NCBI RefSeq assembly: GCF_032027425.1
Contig: NZ_JAVSJA010000001.1
Location: 2,989,501 to 3,053,500, forward strand
Direction of reading: 5' to 3'
Source: Microcystis wesenbergii NRERC-220
GTDB taxonomy: Bacteria; Cyanobacteriota; Cyanobacteriia; Cyanobacteriales; Microcystaceae
Length of the DNA stretch: 64,000 bases
Below, piece by piece: positions 36,456-46,140 of this stretch. Position 1 is the stretch's first letter; each line of letters opens with the position of its first letter. The position numbers were made by a program, and so were the translations under genes. The notes under the pieces were generated by a model. It was not told where the DNA came from, did no database searches, and saw nothing but the letters and a program-made list of their open reading frames with translations.

Positions 36456-37147
36456 ATTATTGAAATTTGTGACAACAGATTTTTGATTGCTCAATAGTGC
36501 TGCCTTAATTGATTGGCTTGTCTTTGTCCCCAATAACCTATAATGATTGGGCTGATGAACTACGCTAATCCGCTTCGCGCTCGATTAGCGTTTCCAAGAC
36601 TAATCTCACAGATTTTGCGCTTCTGACGCTTCTCGCGGTAAACTTGCCATTCGAGTCCTGACGGCTCTACTAGGTAGCGGTTCTACCATCTGCATCTAAC
36701 GACGCTAGTTCCTAACGCCGTGGCTAAATATTTAGTTTTAGCCAGAAATATCTAAGGGGACAAAACCTACTGTTAGACGCTGATTCTGGTATCAGGATAC
36801 TGCCGTTAGCTGTATCTATCGAGGGTGGACTATTGCCGCCCAGTTGCCCAGGTGCTTCGATGCTACGGGTAGTCGTCTCCACGGCAAAGCGGGTACTTTA
36901 TGTTATGCCTCGCACTAATTAGTATAGGATAGTTTGGCAATTTTCGGGGCATCGAACCCCTCACCTCAATTGCCGCGCTTTCCTTCCCCACCCCGCGTTG
37001 CTGAGGGTGGGGACTGACGCGGATTCGTTCATTTATCCATCTGGCACAGACAAATCCTCATTGGATAAGCCCTTCCACTCAGAATATCTACCAGACTGAG
37101 CCTAAATCCGCCGTATCTTGGTTTCAGATCAATAAACCTTAGCTATA
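36456..37147 (-). pseudogene. Gap with tnpB-like 3' remnant and hairpins
   Basis: No intact gene. On the minus strand near 36600-36770 the frame reads IFLAKTKYLATALGTS, sharing CGTTAGGAACTAGCG with the 3' end of the tnpB at 46245-47441, so a decayed IS200/IS605 piece is likely. A palindrome (CGCTAATC...GATTAGCG, 36563-36590) and a GC-rich hairpin with CCCCACCC / GGGTGGGG arms (about 36987-37012) are also present. Confidence 0.4.
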
Positions 37148-38788
37148 TCAAGCTGAAAATCGAAATGACCTTAAAAGTTTAGTTGTAACATATAAGTTTA
37201 GAATTGACAGTGCCGATAGCAATGGATTACTGGGAAATAAATAACGTGAAGGTGCAGGGAAAAATGCCATATCGACTGCAACATACAAAAATAAGCGCAG
37301 TAAAATTATAGATAATGCAAAAGAAATAATCAATATGTATTGATTAAGAAGTTGGGAGTGAATAGGTTTAACCAAGTAATAGACAAATAATATTACAAAA
37401 GATATAATTCCAATAATATTGATGATCTGAATTAAAGGACTGATCCGGTTTAAATAGAAAATAAGGTCTTTATTTAAATCTCGTTGATTAACTAGATAAG
37501 TTCGACGATGTGCCACTCGATTAAATGTTGATCTCATTTCAGGGTTTACTCGAGGATCATCCGTATTTTGTAAGAATCTATTACTGACTCGTGGCAAGAA
37601 TAAATATCCACTTATTTTAGTTAATGAATGAGGAAATTTGTTTAGCCAAAATCTTATATCTATATCATTAAAAGAGAAGTTTTTCTGGTTAATTCTTTTA
37701 TCATTGAATGCCTCTTGCAGTTCAGAACTAATTTCAGTAAAAACTTGATACATACTCCTGTCTTCTGTTAAATTGCTTCTTCTAATTGCTTCTATTGTTG
37801 ACCAGTGCACCCAATCAATTCCTACTTCTATATTAGTATCTTTTCCACCGAGTCTAGTAATTCTCCTAGCTAATTCTTCTTCGATTAGAGGGTTGAATTG
37901 ATTCAATGTTGGACTCACTTGATAAGCCATTTTTAATTGTTTGCGATTTATACTGACAAACTCAAAATTATCTATATTTTGACCATCATCTATACTCTGA
38001 ATCTGGGAAAAAGTTTCTTTGAAAGCCGATGAGTTACTAATGGATAATGCTGGTAATTCTAGAAAAAAAGCATTTAATAAAGTAAAAACTGTAGTAACTA
38101 ATAAACTTATAGCAATGGGAATAATACAAATCGGTAAAGCTTCTCGAATAGCTCTTGCTATATTCATTCTATTTCTTAATACAAGAATAACGAAAACAAC
38201 CAGGTAACTCAGCAAGAACACTATCTGCTCTGGACGGGTAATGAATATTATTCCTAAGCACAATCCACCAAGGACAGAAAATATTAGTTTCTTCGCTAAA
38301 TTTTCTGACATAACAGTTATGATGATTAAAGCCAAAAGAATATGATATAAGCTAATGGCTATTGTTTCAGTTAAAATGGTATTGAAAAACATAAAAGTTG
38401 TTATATGAAAAGTTAAAATTGCAAAAATAACTAAGCAGATATATCGAGGTATTTTTAGTAATCTAAAACTAAAAACTAATAAAATATTAGAGATAGTGTA
38501 AAAAATCTCATGACTAATTCTTAGAGAAAAATTCAGAAAATTAGAAACCATTATAAATATCGGATATCCTGGCATATAATCGATTATTGCCTTAGCTTTA
38601 TTAGTAGGAAACCAAATATTCTGATCCGCCATTAACGTATAGAGCAAGGAATCTCTTGGATGGCCAACAACTTCACTGTTTCTGATTAAAAAAAACTTGA
38701 CAACGATAATTGATAAAATTCCACAAGCAAAGAATAATTTGTTTATATCTTCGCAAAATATTCTCATTAATAATTGTTTTTTTAGCAT
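37148..38788 (-). CDS. Polytopic membrane protein, unrecognised (glycosyltransferase-like topology)
   Basis: 546 residues with about ten hydrophobic helices, e.g. LFFACGILSIIVVKFFLI, IIVTVMSENLAKKLIFSVLG and YLVVFVILVLRN. An early extramembrane loop, HPRDSLLYTLMADQNIWFPT followed by DYMPGYP, resembles the first loop of GT39/ArnT-like polyprenyl-sugar transferases, but I see no firm signature. A large soluble loop lies between residues ~230 and 430. It is A/T-rich. It stands upstream of the glycan operon and directly downstream of a duplicated GT2 promoter segment. Confidence 0.7.
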   Translation of the reverse strand: MLKKQLLMRIFCEDINKLFFACGILSIIVVKFFLIRNSEVVGHPRDSLLYTLMADQNIWFPTNKAKAIIDYMPGYPIFIMVSNFLNFSLRISHEIFYTISNILLVFSFRLLKIPRYICLVIFAILTFHITTFMFFNTILTETIAISLYHILLALIIITVMSENLAKKLIFSVLGGLCLGIIFITRPEQIVFLLSYLVVFVILVLRNRMNIARAIREALPICIIPIAISLLVTTVFTLLNAFFLELPALSISNSSAFKETFSQIQSIDDGQNIDNFEFVSINRKQLKMAYQVSPTLNQFNPLIEEELARRITRLGGKDTNIEVGIDWVHWSTIEAIRRSNLTEDRSMYQVFTEISSELQEAFNDKRINQKNFSFNDIDIRFWLNKFPHSLTKISGYLFLPRVSNRFLQNTDDPRVNPEMRSTFNRVAHRRTYLVNQRDLNKDLIFYLNRISPLIQIINIIGIISFVILFVYYLVKPIHSQLLNQYILIISFALSIILLRLFLYVAVDMAFFPAPSRYLFPSNPLLSALSILNLYVTTKLLRSFRFSA

Positions 38789-38906
38789 AAGATTTACCGA
38801 ATTTAGATTGCTTTGCCAATAAATGGGGGTACAGGATAGTAACTACTATATCGAATAGAGATAAACTGTCCTCATACATTTAAATCCCTCATGATAATAG
38901 TCCCCT

Positions 38907-39149
38907 TTATAGGACAGGAACCACCCGCGCCCCTGAATTAGTGGCAATTTCTTGGGAACCATCGCTACTGCCATTATCGGCGATTAGCACCTCTCCCGCA
39001 ATTTGCTGTCTTTCCAGATAATCTCGTGCTTTGCCGATACAGGTGGCCAGGGTTTCCGCCTCGTTGAGACAGGGCATGATGATCGATAATTCTAGAGTAG
39101 GTATCTGCTCATTGGCGACGGCATCTGCCCCGACCTGATTTTCCAGCAT
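38907..39149 (-). pseudogene. Truncated 5' copy of the GT2 gene
   Basis: An 80-codon frame nearly identical to the N-terminus of the GT2 at 35242-36414 (LELSIIMPCLNEAETLATCI, VLIADNGSSDGSQEIA), with changes such as QQ for HK and GADAVAN for MADAASK. It stops right after VVPVL. The DxD and membrane parts are missing. The homology runs 38916-39190 against 36181-36455, including 40 bp upstream of the start codon. Confidence 0.88.
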
Positions 39150-39190
39150 AACAATGGCGGTGGATTCGTTTTGCCCAAGAGTATAACAGG

Positions 39191-39486
39191 TTATGTACAG
39201 CAGTGGCCTGAATTGTTAGCAGACAAGCGGCAATCCATATCTGAAATTAGATGGCGATCGCTCTGCTGGACTCTCTGACTTTCTTGATTGGGCAATTTAA
39301 CCCAAATTTTCGAGCAACTGAAATTCTGATGCTATCCTCGCCATCCCACCTGATTATTTCCTAGAAGTCATGGCCAAATCTCCTTAACCCGAACTGAAGT
39401 TACATTTACTCAAAAGCTATCTGCTTGGCACTGAATTTTTGATGCGTCCAGGACGCATCCCACGGCCAAATATTGCCGATTTCCCC
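39191..39486. other. Intergenic region upstream of the truncated GT2 copy
   Basis: Contains short pieces such as GCGTCCAGGACGCATCC (a palindrome near 39443) but no ORF or RNA that I can support. Confidence 0.3.
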
Positions 39487-39699
39487 CTAGGCTTTAGGTC
39501 TTAAATAAACTAGAGACTGTTGCCAAATTAAAGTGGGTTTATCGTAGTGATCAACCAGGTATAGACAGTTAACATCTTGCCAAAGGATGCGACCAACGAG
39601 CAGATCATCGGTGCTTAACTTAATTTCTACTTCCCGTTTCTCTTGAATATAGCTCTGTACTTGTTTAACACTCGGCAGACCAGGATCAAATTGAGACAT
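39487..39699 (-). CDS. hfq: Cyanobacterial Hfq-like protein
   Basis: The start is the ATG at 39699 ([20 protein letters not shown]), giving 70 residues, the usual size; the longer frame crosses into dapF's leader. [20 protein letters not shown] is Sm1 and [13 protein letters not shown] is the degenerate Sm2. Cyanobacterial Hfq is known to be poor at RNA binding and, in Synechocystis, to act on type IV pili through PilB. The divergent partner is dapF, as in other cyanobacteria, which supports the call. Confidence 0.86.
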   Translation of the reverse strand: MSQFDPGLPSVKQVQSYIQEKREVEIKLSTDDLLVGRILWQDVNCLYLVDHYDKPTLIWQQSLVYLRPKA

Positions 39700-39760
39700 A
39701 ATGAGTTTATCGATGAGGTGTTCATCCTCTATTATTCCTGTTGAGCAGCTTTTATTGACC

Positions 39761-40606
39761 ATGAAAATCCCCTTTACCAAATATCAAGGCCTGGGCAATG
39801 ATTTTATTTTGATAGATAACCGTCACAGTCCCGAACCCCTGATCACAGCGGAAATGGCCGTGGCTATGTGCGATCGACATTTTGGCATCGGCGCCGATGG
39901 CGTGATTTTTGCGCTTCCCGGCCAAGCAGCAACCGACTATACCATGAGAATTTTCAACTCTGATGGTTCGGAACCGGAAATGTGTGGTAACGGTATTCGC
40001 TGTCTAGCCCAATTTATCGCCCGTTTAGAGGCTAACAACACCATTGGCCGCACCTATCGCATTCATACTCTAGCAGGAACGATCATTCCCCGTTTAGAAG
40101 CCAATGAACAGGTAACGGTTGATATGGGACCGCCGCAACTTTTAGGCAGTGAAATCCCCACCACTTTAGTCAAGGGGTCAGAAAAAGTCCTCGCGGTTCC
40201 CCTAGAGGTGGAGGGCAAAGATTGGTTAGTTACTTGCGTTAGTATGGGTAATCCCCACTGTGTCACTTTTGTGGATGATCTGGCCTCTATTCCCCTAGAA
40301 ACTATCGGGCCAAAATTTGAGCATCACCCGGTTTTTCCCCAACGGACTAATGTGGAGTTTGTGGAAGTAGTCGCGCCGGATTATATGAAGATGCGTGTCT
40401 GGGAAAGAGGCGCGGGAATTACTCTCGCTTGCGGTACCGGTGCTTGTGCTGTGGTGGTGGCGGCCCTGTTGACGGGCAAATGCGATCGCCGTTGTACCGT
40501 GGAACTCCCCGGTGGTTGTCTTCAGATTCACTGGTCGGACACCGATAACCGGGTTTACATGACAGGTCCTGCTAAAGCTGTTTTTGAGGGCATTTACTTG
40601 GTCTAA
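39761..40606 (+). CDS. dapF: Diaminopimelate epimerase
   Basis: Starts [20 protein letters not shown]; the 20-residue upstream extension overlaps hfq and is not conserved in type. The two active-site cysteines are in [13 protein letters not shown] and [20 protein letters not shown]. It converts LL- to meso-diaminopimelate for lysine and peptidoglycan. 281 residues, the normal length. It is divergent from hfq with a 61-bp gap, so the promoters must overlap. Confidence 0.94.
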   Translation: MKIPFTKYQGLGNDFILIDNRHSPEPLITAEMAVAMCDRHFGIGADGVIFALPGQAATDYTMRIFNSDGSEPEMCGNGIRCLAQFIARLEANNTIGRTYRIHTLAGTIIPRLEANEQVTVDMGPPQLLGSEIPTTLVKGSEKVLAVPLEVEGKDWLVTCVSMGNPHCVTFVDDLASIPLETIGPKFEHHPVFPQRTNVEFVEVVAPDYMKMRVWERGAGITLACGTGACAVVVAALLTGKCDRRCTVELPGGCLQIHWSDTDNRVYMTGPAKAVFEGIYLV

Positions 40607-40664
40607 ACCAACCCGCTAGGACGGGGACTGAACTCCCCGAACAGTGCGACGGGATTGTTGATTC

Positions 40665-40877
40665 TTAGAGACTGGTAATCCAAGCAATAATTCCTTTACC
40701 GGTTAACAATTCAATGGCTAAAAGAGAGACAAAGCCAATCATGGCTAGTCTGCCATTCAATTTTTCAGCGTTTTTGGTAAAACCGAGACTGCTAGAACTA
40801 TCAACGTACATTTTTGGTTCAACAGCAAAATTATTCAGTCTTCCTTGTTCTTCGGTGGTGTAGCCGCGGGCAGTCAT
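40665..40877 (-). CDS. High-light-inducible protein (CAB/ELIP/HLIP family)
   Basis: 70 residues with one membrane helix carrying the chlorophyll-binding motif ExxNGRxAMxG: [20 protein letters not shown]. HLIPs bind chlorophyll and carotenoid and protect photosystem II assembly under excess light in thylakoids. RBS AGGAG lies 6 nt upstream of the start (minus strand). The promoter region contains an HLR1-like repeat, which fits light-stress control. Confidence 0.9.
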   Translation of the reverse strand: MTARGYTTEEQGRLNNFAVEPKMYVDSSSSLGFTKNAEKLNGRLAMIGFVSLLAIELLTGKGIIAWITSL

Positions 40878-40909
40878 GGGGAGGCTCCTTTTGTATGCTT
40901 ATGTTAAGA

Positions 40910-40927
40910 AGTGTAACACATTGTTAA
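40910..40927 (-). promoter_or_regulatory. HLR1-like RpaB site upstream of hli gene
   Basis: On the minus strand, TTAACAAT and GTTACACT are separated by 2 nt, close to the HLR1 consensus of two (G/T)TTACA(T/A)(T/A) repeats bound by RpaB. It is about 35-50 bp from the start codon. One and one mismatches respectively; read by eye. Confidence 0.45.
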
Positions 40928-41591
40928 GTTATATTGCAAATTTTAACAAAAAATTTCTGGAGACTCAGAAAAACTCGATCGGGTGGTCACTCAACGGCAA
41001 GGCTCTAAACTGTCAGGGTAGTGCTGTAGTTCTATCTCCTCTGGGTTTATTGAGGAAATTTTGCTTTTTTCTTGACAAATTACTCGGGTTGTGGTAGTAA
41101 AGAAGTGTAAACTTGATCACCCGATCAAGGAAAAGACAAAAACTATCTTAAGGTTTGCTGAACAAATCTAAAAACCTTGTTAGATAAGGCTTTTAGACTT
41201 TTTTTCCCTCAAAAAGTGCTGACCATTGGAGTGATCGGGGGTAAAATTCCTGGACTTTTTCCCTGAAAATTAGGTAACTGACTACCTCAAAATCGGTAAA
41301 ACCCTACACCCCACACCCCACACCCTGCCCCCACGAAAAACTTTTTGCCGCAAACCCTATCTTAAGGTCGCCAGAGGAGTCCCGTTAAACCGTACAGGAG
41401 TTAGCGGGGGATAAATTGCCGCCAAAAGCGAACCCGACTCTAGGGAGTCAACTGACCTTGAGCGAAGATGTGCCGAATGGGTTAAGTGTGGGGAGAATAG
41501 GGAAAAACCACTAGGAAAAACCTGAATAGAATCTTAATATATAGAGTGCCTAGTAGCCGTAACGATTGCGCTCACTGTTTTTGTAAATTCT
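40928..41591. other. Long intergenic region between hli and the 227-aa gene
   Basis: Contains the dispersed heptamer repeat (41301-41362, reverse orientation) and GATCACCCGATC near 41116. I see no ORF or recognised RNA family. The stretch 41380-41520 is G/C-mixed and could hold a 5' leader. Confidence 0.35.
41301..41362 (-). repeat. Dispersed repeat with heptamer tract, reverse copy
   Basis: ACCCTACACCCCACACCCC leads into CACGAAAAACTTTTTGCCGC, ending CAAACCCTATCTTAA. It is the reverse of the head sequence at 17077 and resembles 42273-42345. Confidence 0.65.
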
Positions 41592-42275
41592 ATGGCAGAG
41601 ATTAGCCCAGAGATCAACCTCATGCAGATAGCGACTATACTCAACCAATATCGATTTGAAATGAGAGGATATAAAGCGCAAGAATTAATCGAGTGCTGGT
41701 TGCCCACCTATTCGCTAAATTGGATTCGCATGGCGATTTTAGAGGCACTCTATCAGGGACGTTACAAAGTCATTTCGGTGGAGGAAATCCTCAAAATTTG
41801 GCACCGTCGCGGCCATCCTACCTTTCATTTTACGGGGGAATTCGAGCGCTTGGTTTGTAAAAACTTGCTAGATTCCCAGTTAAATGGCAAAAAAACGGTA
41901 GTTATCCCTAAACAGGAAAAGGTCAATATACTTTCTACCACCCTTGAGCAGCCTTATCCAGAGCCAGCAGCGGGAAAAACCGATAGTAATGGCACAGTAG
42001 CCACGAGTAAAGACTCTTTACTAAACTTAGAAACTTCTCTTTTTGATGATCCTCGTAAAGGGATGAGTAATGTGGAGCAATTATTGTCACAGTTAACCAC
42101 GGAAACGCCCAAATTCCCTGAATTAGAATCAGTGCCTAAATCGCCTAAGGGTACTGGAACTGGGGAGAATTTTCCAGCTAATTTTAAACCGGCAATCGAT
42201 GAGTTTACCCCTTTGTTAGACCCTTCGGAATTATATCCCAAATTAAAAGCTGTGGCTCGATCGCAGTATAAGTAG
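41592..42275 (+). CDS. Conserved hypothetical protein
   Basis: 227 residues. The first ~110 are compact and conserved-looking (ATILNQYRFEMRGYKAQELI, YSLNWIRMAILEALYQGRYK, IWHRRGHPTFHFTGEFERLV), suggesting a helical domain with a basic surface. The rest is low-complexity (Ser, Pro, Thr, Lys). No membrane segment or catalytic motif is recognised. I recall similar N-terminal domains only in cyanobacteria. It is followed by a heptamer repeat and the TonB-like gene, 171 bp on. Confidence 0.65.
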   Translation: MAEISPEINLMQIATILNQYRFEMRGYKAQELIECWLPTYSLNWIRMAILEALYQGRYKVISVEEILKIWHRRGHPTFHFTGEFERLVCKNLLDSQLNGKKTVVIPKQEKVNILSTTLEQPYPEPAAGKTDSNGTVATSKDSLLNLETSLFDDPRKGMSNVEQLLSQLTTETPKFPELESVPKSPKGTGTGENFPANFKPAIDEFTPLLDPSELYPKLKAVARSQYK

Positions 42276-42345
42276 GGTTGGCTGAAAAAGTTTTTCCTAG
42301 GGGCAGGGTGTGGGGTGTGGGGTGTGGGGTGTGGGGTGGTGGGGT
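42273..42345 (+). repeat. Dispersed repeat with GTGTGGG heptamers
   Basis: AGTAGGGTTGGCTGAAAAAG followed by four GTGTGGG units. The same head GGCTGGCTGAAAAAGTTT occurs near 4415. It directly overlaps the end of the upstream gene. Confidence 0.65.
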
Positions 42346-42446
42346 ACTGACACCAATTAATTCCCCGCCCTCAAGAAAAAAAATCGCCCTGACGATTAGA
42401 ATAGAGTTAACTTTCCCCCTCCAGGCTCTGCTCAATTAACTAGATT

Positions 42447-43961
42447 ATGACATCCTCCTATTTTGGTCTAGAAACCGAAGAAAATAAACTAATTAACTCT
42501 AATAATCTCTCGTTCGCCGCTTCTCTTGGTATTCATGGCCTGCTTTTGGCGATTATCTTACCTAATTTCCTCAATAATCCAGTGCAGGAGTCAAAAAAGG
42601 ATTTACGCAACGTCAATCTGATTGAATTGAACCCTCTAGAGCAGTCACGTCTTCCCAGTCTTGACTCCTCCCTGTCCAGCTTACCGGAACTGCCTAACCC
42701 CAATTTGTCTTCTTCCTCTTTGCCTCCTCTCCCCCCCATGGATGGCATCCATAACAGCACCTTACCTCCTTTACCCTCGGTTTCTTCCCTTCCCCCCTTA
42801 CCTTCCTTACCTGCTTTACCTCCCCTCTCCTCTTTACCCTCCGTCAATATCTATTCTCCTCCCGTGGCATCTATTCCCTCTCTGGGTAGATTACCGATTC
42901 CTCGCAATTTTCCCACTTCTACCCCCAGTTTACCTAGTCCTCCTTCTGTTCCCACGCTGCTGGACAATAATAATCTGCCTAGGGAGACTAATAACAACCG
43001 GATACCGCCTGACTTCGATCCCTACCAAGATAATCTAACTTTAGATAGATTGCGAAAATCCCCTCTTAGTGCATCGCAACAGGCACAGGAACAATTAAAC
43101 AATTCCTTGGCCCGCACGCCGGAGCCGAATGGTCAATCGCCCATTGATGAACAGCGTCGTCAACAATTAATGTGGGAAATGCAGGAACGTTTGCGCTCCC
43201 TGGAGGCGGATAAAAGTAATACCAGTAACGAGGATGCCATGAGAAATCAGGTGGATTGGCTGGCCAGAGTCCAAAAAACTAATCCTAACGCCTTAAATGA
43301 ACTAAATCAGCCCAATCAGGGCAGCAGAGGCATAACTACCGTCAATTTGACCGGTAATTATCCCGCTACGGCTTGTTCCCGTCAATTAGCGGGGACGGCG
43401 GTTTATGGGGTGACGGTGGATGGTCAAGGCCGCCTCAGCAGTGAACCCCAGTTAATTAAAAGTGCTGGCTTCCCGATTTTCAATCAACAGGGGGCTAGGG
43501 AAGTGCGCTTAACTCGTTTTAATAATCCCAGTGGTGAGTCGAGAATCTATCAGGTGCGAGTCAGTTTTGCCCCTAACCCGGAAGTGTGCCGAGGTGCGAT
43601 CGCTAATCCTCCAAAACCAGAGGGTAGTAACCTCAATACGCGTAACTCCCCCCCCGTAACGCCGGCAATTGAAACCCCGCTTCGTCCTAATCAACCGCCG
43701 CAACCGGCCGTTAGCCCCCAACCGGATAACGTCAAGCCGCCCGAAACCACAGGTCCAAATCCGGCCCCAACCCAGTCAGAACCGCCCAAAGAAGCGATAA
43801 TCGAAGAAAAAGCCCCAGAAACTCCTCCCCAAACCCCCGCTCTCAATCAGCCGGAGGGTTCCCCCGCTAGTCCCCCCACTAGCCAAAATCCTCAACCCCT
43901 GAGCGAGGAAGCCTTGCCCCCCAGTCCGCCGGCGGAAGCTAAAACTGAACCAGAAAGTTAG
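42447..43961 (+). CDS. TonB-like energy-transducing protein, proline-rich
   Basis: 504 residues in TonB order: a short cytoplasmic start, one membrane helix (AASLGIHGLLLAIILPNF), a long Pro/Ser/Leu-rich spacer (residues ~55-210, e.g. LPPLPSVSSLPPLPSLPALP), then a TonB C-terminal-like fold around residues 290-380 (ATACSRQLAGTAVYGVTVDG, IFNQQGAREVRLTRF). A second Pro-rich tail of ~110 residues follows. It would link inner-membrane proton force to outer-membrane transporters, possibly for iron. ExbB/ExbD are not in the window. Confidence 0.75.
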   Translation: MTSSYFGLETEENKLINSNNLSFAASLGIHGLLLAIILPNFLNNPVQESKKDLRNVNLIELNPLEQSRLPSLDSSLSSLPELPNPNLSSSSLPPLPPMDGIHNSTLPPLPSVSSLPPLPSLPALPPLSSLPSVNIYSPPVASIPSLGRLPIPRNFPTSTPSLPSPPSVPTLLDNNNLPRETNNNRIPPDFDPYQDNLTLDRLRKSPLSASQQAQEQLNNSLARTPEPNGQSPIDEQRRQQLMWEMQERLRSLEADKSNTSNEDAMRNQVDWLARVQKTNPNALNELNQPNQGSRGITTVNLTGNYPATACSRQLAGTAVYGVTVDGQGRLSSEPQLIKSAGFPIFNQQGAREVRLTRFNNPSGESRIYQVRVSFAPNPEVCRGAIANPPKPEGSNLNTRNSPPVTPAIETPLRPNQPPQPAVSPQPDNVKPPETTGPNPAPTQSEPPKEAIIEEKAPETPPQTPALNQPEGSPASPPTSQNPQPLSEEALPPSPPAEAKTEPES

Positions 43962-43969
43962 GCCTTTTC

Positions 43970-44033
43970 AGTTATCAGTTATCAGTTATCAGTTATCAGT
44001 TATCAGTTATCAGATGTGAGTTATCAGATGTGA
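43970..44033. repeat. Tandem AGTTATC repeats
   Basis: About five copies of CAGTTATCAGTTAT followed by two of AGATGTGAGTTATC. They stand at the 3' side of the TonB-like gene and run into the next dispersed repeat. Confidence 0.75.
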
Positions 44034-44034
44034 G

Positions 44035-44134
44035 TTTTAGGTTTACTGATTACTGAAAAAAACTCCCGGCTACTGACTCCTGACTCCTGACTCCTAACCC
44101 CACCAACAAACTTTTTGCCGCAAACCCTACTTAA
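44035..44134 (-). repeat. Dispersed repeat, reverse copy, abutting hisB
   Basis: TGACTCCTGACTCCTAACCC is followed by CAACAAACTTTTTGCCGC and CAAACCCTACTTAA, the reverse of 17077-17130. It ends exactly at the hisB ATG (44135), so it supplies the whole immediate leader of hisB. Confidence 0.7.
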
Positions 44135-44764
44135 ATGATTTCCACTTCCCAGATACCCGATTCTTTTGTCTCACCTTGCCGTCGCGCCTCCGTTAGTCGT
44201 ACTACCAAAGAAACCGATGTACAGGTGACGATCGATCTTGATGGTAGCGGCAATTGTCGCGCCCAGACAGGAATTCCCTTTCTTGATCATATGTTGCAGC
44301 AAATCGCCTCCCACGCTGCGATCGATCTCGATGTGCGTGCCACGGGAGATCTAGAAATTGATGACCATCACACCAATGAAGACGTGGGAATCACCCTCGG
44401 ACAAGCTTTACTGCAAGCTTTGGGAGACAAAAAAGGGATCGTCCGTTTCGGGCATTTTGTCGCCCCTCTCGATGAAGCTTTAGTGCAGGTTGCCCTCGAT
44501 TTTTCCGGTCGTCCCCACCTCAGTTATGGTCTAGAAATTCCCACCCAAAGAGTGGGAACCTACGATACTCAGCTAGTGCGGGAATTTTTTGTTGCTTTGG
44601 TCAATCACAGTCAAATGACCCTACATATTCGTCAATTAGACGGGATTAATTCCCATCATATTATTGAGGCTACTTTTAAAGCTTTTGCCCGGGCGATGAG
44701 TATGGCCATAGCGATCGATCCCCGTCGCGCCGGTATAATTCCCAGTTCTAAGGGAGTTTTATAG
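44135..44764 (+). CDS. hisB: Imidazoleglycerol-phosphate dehydratase
   Basis: 209 residues of the monofunctional His[21 protein letters not shown], then the metal-binding histidine motifs [26 protein letters not shown] and [13 protein letters not shown]. It carries out the sixth step of histidine synthesis in the cytosol. No Shine-Dalgarno is seen because a dispersed repeat sits directly upstream; the N-terminal length agrees with cyanobacterial HisB. Confidence 0.95.
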   Translation: MISTSQIPDSFVSPCRRASVSRTTKETDVQVTIDLDGSGNCRAQTGIPFLDHMLQQIASHAAIDLDVRATGDLEIDDHHTNEDVGITLGQALLQALGDKKGIVRFGHFVAPLDEALVQVALDFSGRPHLSYGLEIPTQRVGTYDTQLVREFFVALVNHSQMTLHIRQLDGINSHHIIEATFKAFARAMSMAIAIDPRRAGIIPSSKGVL

Positions 44765-44794
44765 AAGCACTGCTTAACCCGAATTAACGTTAGC

Positions 44795-45904
44795 TTAGAA
44801 GCCCATAATTTGAGCCACTTGGGTTAATTCGGGAGCGATACCAGATTTTAGTTGATTATTGCTGTGTTTTACCGCCGAATCTGGGTCTTTTAGGCCATTT
44901 CCCGTTAAAACACACACTACGGTGGCTCCATCGGGAACCTGTTGATGCACTTTTAATAATCCTGCCACAGAAGCGGCGCTGGCTGGTTCACAGAAAACCC
45001 CCTCTTGGCCCCCTAAAATCCGATAGGCTGCCAATATTTCCTCATCGCTGACTGCGTGAAATTGCCCTTGACTAGCGTGACTAGCAGCCCAAGCTTTTTC
45101 CCAGTTAGCGGGGTTGCCGATACGGATAGCCGTGGCTAGGGTTTCGGGATGGTCAACCGGTTGTTTAGAGATAAAAGGGGCGGCCCCGGCGGCCTGAAAA
45201 CCCATCATCTTCGGCAGCTGGTCACATTTACCTATCTGGTGATACTGACAGAATCCCATCCAATAGGCGCTAATATTGCCCGCATTACCCACGGGAATAC
45301 ATAACCAGTCGGGAGCATTACCCAAGACATCGACAATCTCGAAAGCGGCGGTTTTTTGACCCTCTAAACGGTAGGGATTGACGGAATTGACTAAAGTTAC
45401 GGGATAATTTTCTGATAGTTGGCGGACAATCTTGAGGGCATCATCGAAGTTGCCATTAATAGCGATGACTTCCGCTCCGTACAATAAAGCCTGGGCTAAT
45501 TTTCCTAAGGCCACATAACCGTCGGGGATAATCACAAAGGCCCGCATCCCGGCCCTTCTTGCATAGGCTGCCGCCGCCGCCGAGGTGTTCCCGGTACTGG
45601 CACAAATCACCGCTTTTGCCCCTTCTTCCTTAGCTTTCGAGATGGCCATCGTCATGCCCCGGTCTTTAAAGCTGCCGGTGGGATTTAAACCATCATATTT
45701 GACAAAAACCTTGACATCGCGCCCGATTTGTGCTGAGAGATAGGGGGCGGGGATCAGGGGTGTATTGCCTTCTAGGAGGGTAATTACAGGGGTTTTACTG
45801 CTTACGGGCAGAAATTGGCGATATTCTTCGATCAAACCGCGCCAGCCGCCGATAGACGATGATTTAGTGGGTGATTGGGGGATCGATCGAGAAATAATTG
45901 TCAT
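44795..45904 (-). CDS. thrC: Threonine synthase
   Basis: 369 residues of the PLP fold-type II family. The Schiff-base lysine is in [39 protein letters not shown] and the phosphate-binding [13 protein letters not shown] follow. It converts O-phosphohomoserine to threonine in the cytosol. The length matches the bacterial short class without the long N-terminal extension. Its 3' end faces hisB's 3' end with a 30-bp gap. Confidence 0.93.
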   Translation of the reverse strand: MTIISRSIPQSPTKSSSIGGWRGLIEEYRQFLPVSSKTPVITLLEGNTPLIPAPYLSAQIGRDVKVFVKYDGLNPTGSFKDRGMTMAISKAKEEGAKAVICASTGNTSAAAAAYARRAGMRAFVIIPDGYVALGKLAQALLYGAEVIAINGNFDDALKIVRQLSENYPVTLVNSVNPYRLEGQKTAAFEIVDVLGNAPDWLCIPVGNAGNISAYWMGFCQYHQIGKCDQLPKMMGFQAAGAAPFISKQPVDHPETLATAIRIGNPANWEKAWAASHASQGQFHAVSDEEILAAYRILGGQEGVFCEPASAASVAGLLKVHQQVPDGATVVCVLTGNGLKDPDSAVKHSNNQLKSGIAPELTQVAQIMGF

Positions 45905-46140
45905 AGCCTTAAGGATACAGATTTGATTAGATGGCCCAGCTTCCTATTTTATCGAATAAGCAGTCCAAAAAATTAATCTCGATCGCCCGATTGGGATTCA
46001 TGGGGGTTAAAACAGGGATGCCGGGAGATAAAAGGCAATAAAAGCCAATAAATGACTTTTTTGGTCAAAAAATAGTTATTTTATTGCTAAAACTCTGATT
46101 TTTTGCCCTTTTTGTCTTTCAGAAGTTGATTTAACTTAGT
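45905..46140. other. Intergenic region upstream of thrC and the TnpB element
   Basis: Contains short dyads (TTTTTTGGTCAAAAAA near 46058) but no gene. Confidence 0.3.

Noticed and set aside
36940-36975. tRNA-like T-arm (GAGGGGTTCGATGCCCC on the minus strand)
   Set aside because: No matching acceptor, D or anticodon arm could be folded around it; taken as a hairpin in a decayed element.
42533-42847. Minus-strand ORF of 104 codons in the TonB-like gene
   Set aside because: Produced by the Pro/Leu/Ser-rich spacer read backwards (Gly/Glu/Arg runs).
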